Positions 36,951-49,331 of a DNA stretch of 64,000 nucleotides are shown here, in pieces. The notes under the pieces are model-generated. The model was not told the DNA's origin. It was given only the letters and a program-made list of their open reading frames with translations, and made no database searches. Each line of letters begins with the position of its first letter. Positions within the stretch are counted from its first letter, which is position 1. A program made the position numbers and the translations under genes. The stretch is from Zhengitettix transpicula (taxonomy: Eukaryota; Arthropoda; Insecta; Orthoptera; Tetrigidae). The stretch spans positions 214,626,746 to 214,690,745 of the forward strand of contig CM073590.1 in the NCBI GenBank assembly GCA_037074705.1, written 5' to 3'.

Positions 36951-37197
36951 ACAATGGCTTAATAATAATAATTATTGAGTTTCTTAATATCAGTTTGTAC
37001 GTTAAATCCAACATCACCGAAATTAATGTGAAGCATTAATTCTGGAGTGGTACCCAGTGTCATAAAATCTTAGCATTTTGCAAATCAAATGAATGTTTGG
37101 AGACTACTGCTTGTTTATCGCTGGAAAGTTTGATATTGGACATATGTGGTTTTATATTATTACCTGATTTGGTCTGTTATTTGGCTATTTTATTTAA

Positions 37198-38380
37198 TTA
37201 GTAGCTGGGTGCCCGGAGTTGCCCAGGTATTTATTTATATAAGCCCGAAAACGTATTTAATTCCACATTAATCTATTAGTCAAGAACTGAATTATCGTTC
37301 CTATGCAGACGGAATGCTAATTTAATCAGAAGACATCAGTACTTTCAGAGAAGTATGAACACTCCCAATATCAAATATTATAAAAATTACTCTTCTAAAA
37401 AATATTCTCGGAACCTAAATACAAACCAAAAAATTGCACGCTCTACCTTAAGAGAGCTAATTATTCCCTCAGTGCTCTAAGCGAGTTTTTTTTCATGTAA
37501 CTGAAAAATGTAAAAAATACTCCTGTTACCTTAAAGTAACAAAATTATTTGCCATACTTTAAGAGAGTAAAACATTACTTTCGGTTCTTTAAGAGAGTTA
37601 AAAGCACTCCCGGTAGGTTAAGAGAATCTAAAATACTTATTTAAGAAAGACTAAAAAGTTCTTTGACGTAAAAAAAGGTCAAAAAGAAACTCCGTACCCT
37701 AATAGACTAAAAAATGTTCCCGGTATCTTAAGGGAACCAGACTCCCGGAACCTTAAGAGGGCGAAAAATAGTCCCGAAGTGTCACAAAAATACGTTACGC
37801 TAAAAGTATAAAAAATACTCCCTGTAATATAGAATGAATTTAAAATGCCACGCCTTCCAACCGCACCTCTAAAGGTGATTGAGGTGTTATACCAATAAAG
37901 TGTTTGTTTCGTAAAGTAAGTTATTTGTACAAAATATGACTATACGTTTTTAAATGTGTACACGTAAAATTGTTTTTCCCTTCAATCCCCCTTTTTTTTT
38001 GGACGTATACCTACAACTTAACCGGGATTTATAATATCATGAAACTCAGCAACATCCATAACCCAAGATTTGATTCCAAATTTGGTTGTTTTCGTGATAT
38101 TTACTTGTAACAACCTACCCATAAGGGTGCTCTTCTCCTATGCCGAAAGGGTTTTAAATTATACACAAAGAACATCGATAAAAATAATATAAATCCCTTT
38201 TACCCTTAAAAATATTTATTCGACCCAAAAATAACCGTTTAACAATTTTTAAAAATTTCCACCCCCGTCCCTGGCGATCGTAGACAGTGTTTATTTCCTG
38301 TTCGCAAAGAACACGTGTACGAAATTTGGTGATATTTCCTCCATGGTGTAGATTTGTATGCAGAACATACACATACAGGC
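37198..38380 (+). repeat. Dispersed repeat beginning AGCTGGGTGCCCGGAGTTGC, copy 2
   Basis: The start matches 7648. The end (38160-38280) matches the tandem units at 34499-34855. It holds a degenerate minisatellite (37430-37830). The ORF at 38154-38372 is inside and unconvincing. Confidence 0.5.
37430..37830 (+). repeat. Degenerate minisatellite, period about 45 bp
   Basis: CTCCCGGTACCTTAAGAGAG-like units recur with spacers of AAAAAT type (CTACCTTAAGAGAGCT, CATACTTTAAGAGAGT, TTCTTTAAGAGAGTT, TATCTTAAGGGAACC, AACCTTAAGAGGGCG). Perhaps nine units are visible, strongly diverged. Confidence 0.6.
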
Positions 38381-38814
38381 AATTTCATTTATTAGAAGAA
38401 AGTAGATGATTCATTAATTTTTTCTTCGAACCAGATATTTACTTTTCTCACGACAAAATAAAACCAAATGTGAAAATTTACAAACTGGCCCCAAAATCTG
38501 ACAGTTTCTCTAAAAACAGTAATACCTCTAAATAACGGACTAATGATTGGGATGTAGTTCTACTTTCTTACTGGAAGAGTATCCAAACTGTAACCATTAA
38601 TCCTGAGATAAATGATAATATAATTTATTTATATTGTTTCCTTTTTATCCAATAAGTTCTTTTAAATTTAAGTGTTTTTATACTCATTTAAATATCATAT
38701 ATACGTTATTATAATATAGATGTAAGGAATTTATGCAAAATTACAGATTGAATTAGAAATTATTTAAATATGATGAATAAACCTATTTAACCGATATTTA
38801 TAAGTTGAAATGAG

Positions 38815-39005
38815 AATATAATACGTCTGTTTTGAATACAATAATTTAAAGTAGCCAAATGACAGTCAAAATGAAGTTATGATATAAATTCCACACAACG
38901 TTTCTTGAAATTTTGTGCCTTTCTTCAGGTGCTAAAAAACAAGAGCCAAGAGTGACACAACCGCTCAATACAGCTGACAATCTCAAAAGGTTTTGAGCTT
39001 TTTAT
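38815..39005 (-). repeat. 180-bp dispersed repeat with hammerhead-like core
   Basis: One of the most complete copies. On the minus strand: GCACCTGAAGAAAGGCACAA, then GAAACGTTGTGTGG. The flanking blocks ATACGTCTGTTTTGAATACA and AGAGTGACACAACCGC mark its ends. Confidence 0.55.
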
Positions 39006-40099
39006 AAGTTCTTTAAGTGAGGACAACGGTGGTTTACAATTCCGATCCAGATTTTCCGGTAAAATCAAATTGTTTGTTGTTTACAGTTTGTCCTATCTTA
39101 CCGTTAATTCTCATGAAGGAATTTCACGGATGCATGCTCAGCATAACGCTGGCGGGCTTCCTCTGGGGAATCTTCGGTAGTAACGATATCGACTTATTTC
39201 TGCAACGGGCACTTAATTAGTCGATTATTGAATATCTATAGGCTTCTCCGTTCCGAAAATTTTGATGGATTTTTTTTTCGATAATGGAGCTCAAAAGCTT
39301 GTTGAATTGCATTCTTATGGTGCATTTACACATGATAATTCAGATTGGATTTTCCCTAAGTACATAAAATATTAATAACATATTTCCTTGATAATAAGCC
39401 ACCAAATTTGAAAACTCTGAAATGTCTAAATTTCATTTTAATATTTCGTCTATAATTGTATAGAAGCTCTCCTTCACGTTATTAATTAAATGCAACCCCC
39501 CAAAAATAAACATAGGAAAAAATAGTAAGGAAAATTAAAAATAGTATTTCTTAATTATCTACTACTGGCATTCTCAAAGACAAAAATAATATTGAAAGAT
39601 TAACTTTAATTAAATTCTGTAAATTAATTAAGACAAATATCTAAAGAACCTCACATTTCTGTGAACAAATCTTATTAATACATTTGATACAGTGCAAATG
39701 AAAATCCAAATGAGTTAAGCTCTCAGCTATCATGATTGTTCCCTATTCAAATTTCTTGTATAATATCTCACATTCATACTTTCTTCCAACTTCTCACAAA
39801 ATAACTTCTTTATTATGTCTAGTCGTCACCAGCATGGCTCTTTCCATATTTGTACTCCTTTGCGTAGCTTGCATTCTGTTCACAATTTCAAATTGTTGCT
39901 CTATTCCTTATCTGTGTCTAACTACTGGTGGTCAAATACCTAAATTCATTTTCGAAGTAGTTTGAATATCGTTGAATGTATCTTCATCGTTGAATTATTG
40001 AAACATATAATTCTTGCTTCACTTCATATTTAAGCTACAGGAAACAAAGGCTAACTCTCAACAATGTACCTTCTGATAAAGCTTCTGATTCTGAGTGGT
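39006..40099. other. AT-rich intergenic DNA
   Basis: ORFs at 39017-39220 and 39732-39965 (hydrophobic) have no supporting evidence. Nothing else is seen. Confidence 0.45.
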
Positions 40100-40630
40100 G
40101 ACAAACAAAGATAGGGGTTAAACAAGGCCCATTCCTCTATCTGTCGTACATAAATTGCTAAACAAAACCTGTGATTCCTTTCTCTGAATTTATTCTGTTT
40201 GCTGATGAACAAGCATTTTAAAAAAACATGAGACATTAGAATACGTAGCAAATGGTACATTCAGTCATCTACTTCACTGGTTTTCAGATAATGGATTATC
40301 ACTTAAGTCTATAGAAATAAGATCACAAAATTATAAAATTTGTGAAATTGATAGTTCAAAATTCTTAAGATTATTGGTGGATAGTAATTTAAATTGGAAT
40401 GTTCACTTTAATAAACTTGCAACCAGATGTGCACAATCACAATACAAGTTATTAAGAAGAACTTTCACAAACATGGTAAGTCATCATCAACTGATTAATT
40501 TTAATGATCCATTTTAATGGTATTACTATATTTAACAAGGTCCCACACATCATTAAACATAATAATATCAAATTCAAAAAAGAACTTACCGAGGTTTTGT
40601 TTATAATAATATCCTATGTAAAATAAATGT
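40100..40630 (+). pseudogene. Non-LTR reverse transcriptase fossil
   Basis: Split over frames on the plus strand: GVKQGPFLYLSYIN near 40120, then LFADEQ near 40197 (the catalytic FADD has become FADE). HWFSDNGLSLKS follows near 40280, SKFLRLLVDSNLNWNVHFNK near 40360 and KVPHIIKHNNIKFKKEL near 40540. This order is the RT palm and thumb of a LINE. Several frameshifts and stops show it is dead. It differs from the Jockey-type copies at 12.6 and 27 kb. Confidence 0.75.
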
Positions 40631-43600
40631 ATTATGTATGTATATAATTGTGAGATACTATTGGAATTATATACAATTTGTGTCTCATTCCACATTCTTG
40701 AAGCCCGGCTTATCTACAGAGTCTACGGAATATGGTCTAATACTGTACTATACTATTTAAGAGTTTGATTTTTCTATTTAAACTAATATATTATAGGTAA
40801 AACAATTTATATGAATTAACTGTTATTTTTATAATAATTTCATGTGTCACCTCAGCTTGTACAATTGGATCAATGAACTGCTGTATTACAGTTTGTAAAA
40901 ATCTATGACTAATGGTTAGTGTGAACAATAATATAGGTAACATATTTCTGAATAAATTATTATTCTCCTATATTGCGGTGGCCTCTACAGAAAATATTTG
41001 ACTTCATTTGGCAAACACAAATGTATCTAATGTTATCTAATCACTGATTGAGTTTTATTTCACATTACTATCATTTAAAAAAATATGAGTCCTTCTATAT
41101 GAAAATTTATCTCAGGTTATTATCCTGTACATGTAAGCATAACCACAATTATTTAAAACTGTGAAATGATATTTCACACAAATATAATACTTCCGAAGTA
41201 AAGACATTACAAAAGTAATTCGTACTATGAATATTTTTTATTCAAATTTATAATTAATCCATGAACTGGATATAAATATTTACAACAAACATTTATAAAA
41301 CATTAAAATTGGACAAAGCATCCAACTCAAGGGTCCAGCACTATGCTTTGATCCTTTATATGATTCACACTTAGTCAAACTAGTTGAAAATAGAAAAAAA
41401 CTTGTGTATTAGAATAATTAAATATTATTGTTCTAAGAATTGAGCATCACAAAGTGGGATTTTGGGGATTAAGTGCCTATAAAATAATTTCAAAGTGGAG
41501 AAATTTGGAAATTTAACAACTGTAGAACATTTCACGAATATAACATTTTCCCACTGATATATTTCTTCCTTCATTTTAATAATATCTCTTTCATTAATTT
41601 ACATCCTGAAATATTTTCCTATACTCTTGAAGCTTTCTAATAATAAACAACAACCACAATATTCTCAAAAGTATATTTAGATAGTATTTAACTAATTTAT
41701 ATATTTAAAGTCATCTTTATTTATGTGCACATAAATTAAGTAAAGTTTCACTAGTAATTAATAGAGAGGAGATCCTGTTATAGAATGTGATTGTCTATTA
41801 TTTAAAACAGTCCTATTTTTCAAAATCATTATAACGTCATTTGAAAAAGTAAACTAATAAAATAATAACAAATATGCTGGTTTTGTTATTTTCATCAAAT
41901 TATTTAACCTCAATCATTTGAGGAAATACTTCATTGTATTAGTGTAGAAGATACGATTAACATAATGATATTATTCACTGACTACCATGATCCAACAACT
42001 ATTTCTCAAAAGCTTTTGAGTTTTTTCAACTGAGTAGTGCAGTTGTGTCACTCTAACCTCTTGTTTTTTCTGCACCTGAAGAGGTGAACAAGGCTTCTAG
42101 AAACATTGTGTAGTATTTATATTATCACTGCTTTTTGTCTGTATTTGGTTAACTTTATTATTATTAATTTTCAATCAGACATAAATTTTTAATTTTAAAG
42201 TAATATTATTGTGATACTATATAAATCATCTGTACCTATCAATCGTATTTGAACAATAATCATACATAATAGATTAATTGATTCACAGGTTTTGCTCACT
42301 ATTCACATTATTTCTGTAATCTTTCAGCAAGTCTTATGCAAGCCATATTTTAGGATAGACAAATTCCATTAAACACATAATTGAATAGTTAGCTAAAGTA
42401 TGAAATTGTTTATATTACTAAGCTGCTTTATAAAATATTTTAATTAAAAAGATAGTTTCCTCTCATTGTAATGATCACTGATTATCAACTCTTCCACAAG
42501 TACATTTAATTTTCAAGTTTAAAATGTGTACGTCTGGATGCAAATAGGTGGCTGATATTTATCATGAGTTTAATTGATTATTGGGTTTAATTATAAAAGT
42601 ATAGGTGGCTGAACTTTGTTTGTAAGGACAATAATAATATCCTTCCAATCAAAATTATTGCCTAAAAACTACATATCATACACTTCTATTATTTTATAAC
42701 TTTCTGCCCATAGTGTTTGGAAGTTCATCACAACATAGTTTATTTGTATGCTAATTAAACTAATTTTTCAGAAATCAAGTGAAGAGCTATTAACCATAAC
42801 CAATTAAGTAATAGTTGAATTTACCATTGGTGATTTGTTTACTATTTAACTTAAAAAATAATAGTTTTTTTAAAAATTAATCTTATTTATTTTCTATATC
42901 TTCCAGTTCTGAACTGTCATTTTTCTTGCATCTTATTCACATTTTCTTCCTTTGTTGGAACCATTCCTTGAATGTGTGAGAGAGAAACTTGGGAGGAGGT
43001 TCTAAAATGATTTTATGCTAAGAACTAGCTCTGTACAGTTTGCAGTCCAATGGAGATGACCTATTAATGGCTAAAGAAAACTTTTCAATAGCAATTTTCT
43101 TGTAAACTTCACCTGTAACACTTGGGTAAGGCACATATACTTTGTTTTTTTTTCCATCCTAATTAACTTGATGACTCAAGTCACATTATCTTTATATTAC
43201 ACATAACTGAAAAAAGGAATTTATGTAAAATGAACCTATGTGGAATGTCAATCTTTTTTTTTTGTCATGTTTGAGGAAAATGGTTGACCTTAATAAGATT
43301 CCTTTGGCGTTGATTTGGAATTATTTGTGTTAGATATATAAGAAAAGAACTAGAATATTTCTAATCTACTCAAACTAAAGTTTTAAACTAAACATTCTGT
43401 GAGATATATTATTTTTGGGTTACGTTCCTAATACCACATGATTAGAAAGCCTTGTCAGGTAAATATTCTTTCCTGTAACCAAATTCAGATTGGATTAGCA
43501 ATTTATGCTTTTTAAGTTATAAAATAATATACTGGTAAAGTTCATATTATAAAGATTTTTTATTTCTATTTCTCAATTGTGACAAACCTCTTACATGCCT

Positions 43601-44290
43601 CAGTGAGTGATTTTACTGGTAACTCAATACTGAGCTAATATCTTAAATATGTTTTAAGACAATATTTGACATCATATCAGATTATAAATAGGAAGCTTTC
43701 TTTCATGATTTTATAATTTCAATTTAAAGGTTACTTATATTACTTTATTAATGTTTGTCTAGCATATGAAATGATCATGTACAAGTAGTGTCTGATAATA
43801 AATTATTTTTTTTATTTTGTGATAGGTATTTTTCTACAAAATAAATTTACTTGAACAGCACAATCTGACAGGTTATCATCAATTGCTTTAATGAAAACAG
43901 ATAAAAGTTATAACATTGAAAAATTAAAAAAAAATTATGTTGTTAAGACTGTTTTGGAATTATTAAGTTGTGAGTTCATGAAATAAGTAGTTGTGTTAAT
44001 TAGAGAAGTCTGAATACTACTCTCATTCCCAATGTTATGACAAGAAAATCAAGAACTGATTCACTTTCATCTCACGTTATTTGGCTAATATAAAAGGTCC
44101 AACAGGGGGCCGAAAAGAGGTACCGAACTATATTACCAAGACCAAAAAGTTGGATCCTAATCTCATGAAAAATAACATTTGATTCATTAATGATAAAGTT
44201 TAAGTATTTTATGGATATTGAAATTCTTTTAAATGCTTTTATTGTCAAATGTTTTGTAAATAATTTAAATTAAACTCTCAAACAATCCAC
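40631..44290. other. AT-rich intergenic DNA downstream of the receptor gene
   Basis: Strongly AT-rich, with no ORF of interest. One dispersed repeat copy lies at 42015-42185. The 3' flank of the receptor gene begins at the right end. Confidence 0.5.
42015..42185 (+). repeat. 180-bp dispersed repeat with hammerhead-like core
   Basis: Plus-strand copy: AGTGCAGTTGTGTCACTC, CACCTGAAGAGGTGAACAAG, then GAAACATTGTGTAG and TATTTATATTAT. Its opposite orientation to the copies at 33.8-38.9 kb shows independent insertion. Confidence 0.55.
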
Positions 44291-44296
44291 TTTATT
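44291..44296 (-). terminator. Polyadenylation signal of the receptor gene
   Basis: AATAAA on the minus strand, about 207 nt past the TAA stop of the receptor. It is the nearest canonical signal downstream, so the 3' UTR is probably about 220-230 nt. Confidence 0.55.
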
Positions 44297-44502
44297 TATC
44301 ACAGACAAAGGATTACTTAAACACGATAGTAACACAGTGAAAAGCAAATCTCATTTGTCAGTCAAACATTCATTTTTATTATCAGTATTTATAAGGTTTC
44401 TGTAACCCGCATATCATCAGAGCGTCAAAATTTCAGCGATACTATTCACTCACTTATTGTTGCAAATTTTATATCGAAATTAAGTCTTGATGAGCTTCGT
44501 AG

Positions 44503-46387
44503 TTACGTGTAGCCACCAGCTTCCTTGACTGCTAATTGTATCAGCGGGATCCTGGCCAATGCCAACGGCGTCTTTCCATAGTCGTCCCTGGAGTTAACAA
44601 GGGCGCCCCTCTGCAGCAGAAGATTGACGGCATCTATCTGAGATTTCCTGCAGGCGCCATGCAGTGCTGTGCTGCCGTAGGAGTTCTTGTGGTTCACATT
44701 GGCGCCTGCTTTCATCAGTCGTTTCATGGCGTCGATGCTGCCGTCTTCCGCAGCCTCCTGAAGCGCTGTGTTGCTTTCTGCAACTTCCTCCACGTCTACA
44801 TCCAAGTTCACCTCCTCCAGAACGAACTCTAGCGCCTCCATGTGACCCTTAGAGGCGGCGCAGTGGAGCGGGGTCGTGATTCCCACTAACATCGGTGCCT
44901 TCCTCGCGTGGAAGAGGCGCAACAAAAGCGTGTGTCCGTAGAAAGCAGCCTCGGACACGGCGTGGCGTCCACTGTGGTTGACCGCCGTGACACTGGCCTT
45001 CAAGTCCAGCAAATGTTTTACCAGATCAACATTGCCCGATCTTACGGCAAGGTGTAACGCTGTATTTCCGTCATCCTGAAGCACATTCCTCAACAACTCC
45101 GGTCGTTTATGTAGTACTAGCTTCGCCAATCGTACACGTCCTTCGCTACACGATTTCGCCAAGACTCTACAGGCACATTCATCGTCGTCTAAAACCGTCA
45201 TACTACACTCAGAGGCACCTTTCTCCAGAAGGTATTCAGAGAAGGTCCAGTTTGAAGCCATGATGGCGTACTGCAGAGGAGTCCACGCCAAAACTCCATC
45301 GGTGTCGTCCAGGAGTGCTCCATATTCCAAGAGTAGATTCCACAGCACCGTATCTCCCTTAGAAGCGGTCGCTGCTACATGCAAGACATTTCGTTGCCCT
45401 CCGTCCCTGGAATGTCGAGCACAACCCATACCTTTAACCCTCAATATCTTTGAGACGGCATCAGAGTTTCCTCGAGATACAGCCTTATGAAGTTCGTTGT
45501 TCTGGACGAGGAAACTCTCGAAGGACTCGCGTACGAATTCAAAGTTTCTCTGAAACAGTAACTTTCTACAGAGCTCTGATACACCACTTTCGGGCCAATG
45601 GCGGCTCAACCACATGCCCAGAAAGAACTCATCGAAACTTCTGTGTACAAACGCCACATTCTCTCCTGTAGACACCACTAGATCCGACTTACTGTCTTTC
45701 AGATTGCTGACAATTCCCGACGTATCGATTTTCAAAGTTAACAGATCTCCGCAGTCAACCAGATTCTTCACCGCGAGGCTCATAAATTTCTCATTCTGTG
45801 ATTGCTTCTGGTTGGAGAAATTCTCCTGGTATCCCAGTTGAGTAGGCTTGACACGGAGCTTCTCTGTGAGGAATTTCTCTACCTCCTTCTCGACGAAGAT
45901 CCGGAACAGCTCGGTCCGTAGAAACGAGTCGACGACTCCTTCCTCAGCAGCCATCCGAGCCAATAACGGCACTTGCATGCATTTACCTGCCAAACTCATC
46001 ATTTGGGAAATCTGAGAGGTGCTTCTAGAAAACCCTTTGAAAGCGCAGTATTCCTGGAGGAAACGGGTCAACTGAGCTGGGCTGAATCCCGGAAGTTCAA
46101 AAGCCAGAACATTCAGGGTATCCTCGACTTCCTGACAAGTGACTGGTCTTGTAGTAACCAGTAGCTTCTGGTATCGCACTTCAGAATCAAGGGCGCGTAA
46201 TAATTCGACGCATGTATCTTCGAACTCAGGACAACTCTCGTCTACAGCGTCTACTAATAGAGTGACGTTGCCCATTTCGTTGAGGGCGTGCAGTAGCAAA
46301 GTCTCCTCCAAGGTGCAGCCGGTACCTTGTTGACCGAGGTACATCGTTGTCAGTATTGTTGTGATCTTTCTGTCGATGAAACCTTCC
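44503..46387 (-). CDS. NACHT-ankyrin receptor, terminal exon (NACHT second half plus ankyrin repeats)
   Basis: This exon holds the Walker B and winged-helix parts of a NACHT ATPase and the ankyrin sensor of an NLR-type receptor. It begins after a TTTCAG acceptor at 46388-46393; the first base completes a split Arg codon and about 14 codons precede the first internal Met at 46344. Numbered from that Met: Walker B LLVDAVDE at 29-36, sensor-like LLVTTRP at 61-67, and FVHRSFDEFFLGMWL, the winged-helix signature, at 232-246. About nine ankyrin repeats run from 283 to 613, the clearest being GNTALHLAVRSGNVDLVKHL near 426 and GSTALHGACRKSQIDAVNLL near 557. The stop is TAA at 44503-44505. NACHT proteins oligomerise on ATP binding; the ligand of the ankyrin domain is unknown. 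There are no breaks, so the gene appears intact. GC content is well above the flanks. Confidence 0.92.
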
Positions 46388-47489
46388 CTGAAACATGAGC
46401 GACCATAAATAAGGCGATTAAAAGTCGAGCAGAAGTCACACCTATGTGGTGACTTTTTCAGAATATAGCTTAAAATTATTATTTATGGGAAGAAAATAAT
46501 TAGTAGATTGCATATTATGAACGTTGTATCACTTAAAATAATCCTTTCATTTTGTGAGAAATCGAAGGAGTAACAGGCAATAAGAATGAAACCATGCAAA
46601 TTACATTGAATAGGAAACAATAAACTGCTACTTTATTGTTTTTCGAACTTAAAATAAAAACATTTTGTTTGACGAAAAAATAAATTTTTAAACGATTAGT
46701 TGTATTCAAACAACTCAATGCAATCTGTTTCCCGAAACAAACTACTGTCTTAAAAACAATTCCCACTTTGTTTAATTCTCTAGATCCTTACATCTTTTGT
46801 CTCTTTCTTCGGTTTTAAGTATGTATGAACACATATTCGGGAGATTTGAAGATAATCAAGACTAACAATAATTTGTAAAATGAATATTTTGTGTGAGAGA
46901 GAAAATTTTTGATTGGGATATTAAATCACAAAAATAATTATAAAAGCGAAGCTCTTCCAGAGGAATTCTTGTTTCAGACTGATACGTTCTTGATTTGCAT
47001 CTAATGTTTACAAAGTAACTTACATTTGGACAATATTACAAGTCACGATCAATCAAGCATTATTCGTAGCTGTTCAACATTTCTTAGACTCTAACTGAAA
47101 TCCTTCCATGTTGTGTCTTGAAACTGTAACTGCCTTCACGAATCGATGTGCTACCTCATTATCTACTAACTTCAGTTCTTTAATTTTTACATTTGTTTAA
47201 TAAAAGATATCATTAACCGTGTTGTTTTGACAAGAAAATCTAATTAACTTATAATTACAAAGTCGGTAGGGCATTTGTCTCTGATATTTTATTTGGAATT
47301 TGTAGGTATGTGGTGGCCTCCTGAAAGTAGATTTTAATGCACCAAGTAAGGTTTATATTTAAGAAGTACAGGTGCACAGTGTAATGTTCAGCAGGAAAAA
47401 TAATGCATAAAAATGATTTTATTCGTTGTTTACAGACTCGCGACCTGTAATAATCGTTTTAAGAGAATATTAGAATAAACTGTACTTGC
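46388..47489 (-). other. GC-AG intron within the NACHT domain
   Basis: The intron is 1102 bp. The donor is AAAAG|GCAAGT and the acceptor TTTCAG|G, both read on the minus strand. The only GT nearby (CAA|GTACAG) would be phase 0 and throws the next exon out of frame. The GC donor is phase 2, rejoins an AGG Arg codon and restores a continuous NACHT domain. GCAAGT is the strongest class of GC donor known in animals. No gene is seen inside. Confidence 0.85.
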
Positions 47490-49331
47490 CTTTTAAGGTC
47501 CTTCAGAAGGTCTCTGTGCTCTCTGATGTTCAGTCTGACGGCCCACTCGAAAGGTCTTCTCTTGATGGATCGTAAGCACATATCTGTGACGAATGACGAC
47601 TTTCCGATTCCTGGATAACCGTTGATAACTACCTTTTTCTCTTCGACCTCCCAAATATTCTCGATTATCTCTGTGACGTGATCGGACAAGTGCTTACGGA
47701 CTATATTTAGTGCCCCTTCACCCACGCAATCTTCGTAAATGAACTCATCGTTAATCACGCGTAATTTGTACAATTTTTCACTTCCTTGTTTGGGTATTAT
47801 TCGACGATTATTAAAGGTTTCGCAGTCCACCACAGTAATTCCTTCCAACCCTCGCCCGTCCGCGCATTCTGGAATTGCGTCAATTGCACATGCTGCTTTC
47901 TCTTTCTTCATAAATTGAAAGAATGATTCTTTCAAACAGGTCTTTCTCGTAAGCAAACGATTCTGGTAGCAGGCGACCGTATCTTTCAACGCTGACTTAC
48001 CAAGGACGATATCTTCAGATCTTTGTGAGAGCAGGAGAATATGTTCTGGTGAAAGGATATCGCCTCTGTTGCCTATGAGATCACTTAAAATAGCCGGAGA
48101 TTCTTGGAATGTCACAGGAGTATTTAGAATGTAATCCTTAGTCTCTGTATCAAGGTCTTCCCAACAGATGCCTGTGCTCCTTTTCGTCCAAACTGAATCA
48201 TCAACTTCTGTTGTGCTCACCAAGAGCAAACATTTTTGAGAATTTAGCAACGACAACGTTTTCAGTAATTTTGATACCAAGCGTTCGCAGGCATATTCTT
48301 TAACCAACACTAGAACGTCGCAGAAATCTGTCTTCCAGAGGGCAAGCGCTTGATCTAAGTCGTCTTCGGTCATTGACTCGGCCGAGAGAATCAGTGACAT
48401 CTCTAAGGCTTTGAAAGTTTTGAGACGAACCAAGGTTGCCTCCGCTACACTGTTGACCTGCAGAACCAACGACCTCGAGGATCGCAGGATGTTTTTGAGT
48501 TCCTGGACGGAACTCTCTTCGAATGTCAATCTGTGCTTCTCCGCTAGTTTGGCGGTCTCTGAGTTCATATTCTCCAGTCTTGACTTGACAATTGTCTTCC
48601 ATATTGGAGATGTCCTCGTTTGGAACTCGGCTTCGTTACGTTTGTCCCACCAGTCTTTTATGAGTGATGTTAACTGTACACGGATTCTTGTCGTGTCTTT
48701 CGGACCAGTCTTCAGAATCTGTCGAATTTCCTCTTCTATAAAATCATTTGAGGTTTTATGATTCATTTGTCCGTGGCAAAGGGTAAAATCCTCAAGGAAA
48801 GAAGCTGCGACTTTCTTGTTTTCGTCTTGAAACGCATCTTCCACGTCGCTCAACGAAAATTTGTGCGCGCCGCCACTGGTCAGAAGAAAATCGGACACAT
48901 CATCCGAAACGTCTCTTGCGCCGACGTCCTCTTTCAATTTCAAAGGAGCGTTGGTGTAGATAAAGTACTTAACCCGGGTCAGAATTTCACCGTTGATGGA
49001 GAAGGAGCGCCAAGCCCCATCAACGGCGTTGTGGGAGTTCTGGTATTTGCTCAGCGAAAAGTCTTTATTGCTACCCAGCAACGTCTGGTACGTGACGGCC
49101 GTGCTCTGTTTGTGTTTCGTCTGAACCAGTAACAGACGCAATTGGCTGGCAGAGTAGCGACGGTAAATGAAAACAGCGTCATCGAAGAGACCAGCATTGG
49201 CATGGTTGGTGCCCAAGTAGAAAGCAGAACACAGGCGGAGACCTCGCAAAAATAGAAGAGAACACAATGCAACCTCTAGATCCTGTCCCTTGGTATCACT
49301 GGCCGTCTTAAGTTTAGGGAACTGCAACAAT
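47490..49331 (-). CDS. NACHT-ankyrin receptor, large middle exon (nuclease-like region plus NACHT P-loop)
   Basis: There are 614 codons from an ACAG|A acceptor at 49332-49335 to the GC donor. Numbered from codon 49330-49328, the first 75 residues look like a PD-(D/E)XK nuclease fold. E19 lies in DLEVALCSLLF, D50-D51 in GLFDDAVF, and Q70/K72 in LLLVQTKHK; the last two form a D-(19)-QxK signature like that of DUF4297/Cap4-type DNA endonucleases. Residues of about 100-540 form a helical linker without a family I can name. Walker A GYPGIGKSS is at 571-579, with the catalytic lysine at 577. There is no signal peptide or membrane segment, so it is probably cytosolic. TTG at 49330 is an internal Leu codon, not a start. 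The nuclease reading is inference; NACHT is certain. Confidence 0.9.

Noticed and set aside
47459..47489. Last ten codons of the large receptor frame as protein C-terminus
   Set aside because: They are intron sequence past the GC donor; splicing joins the frame to Walker B.
48758..49132. Plus-strand 124-codon frame over the receptor
   Set aside because: Antisense shadow of the coding exon; several similar frames at 44536-46333 and 48411-48761 are also shadows.
49328..49330. TTG as start of a 623-residue protein
   Set aside because: It lies one base after an acceptor and is an ordinary Leu codon; the frame continues from the 88-nt exon.
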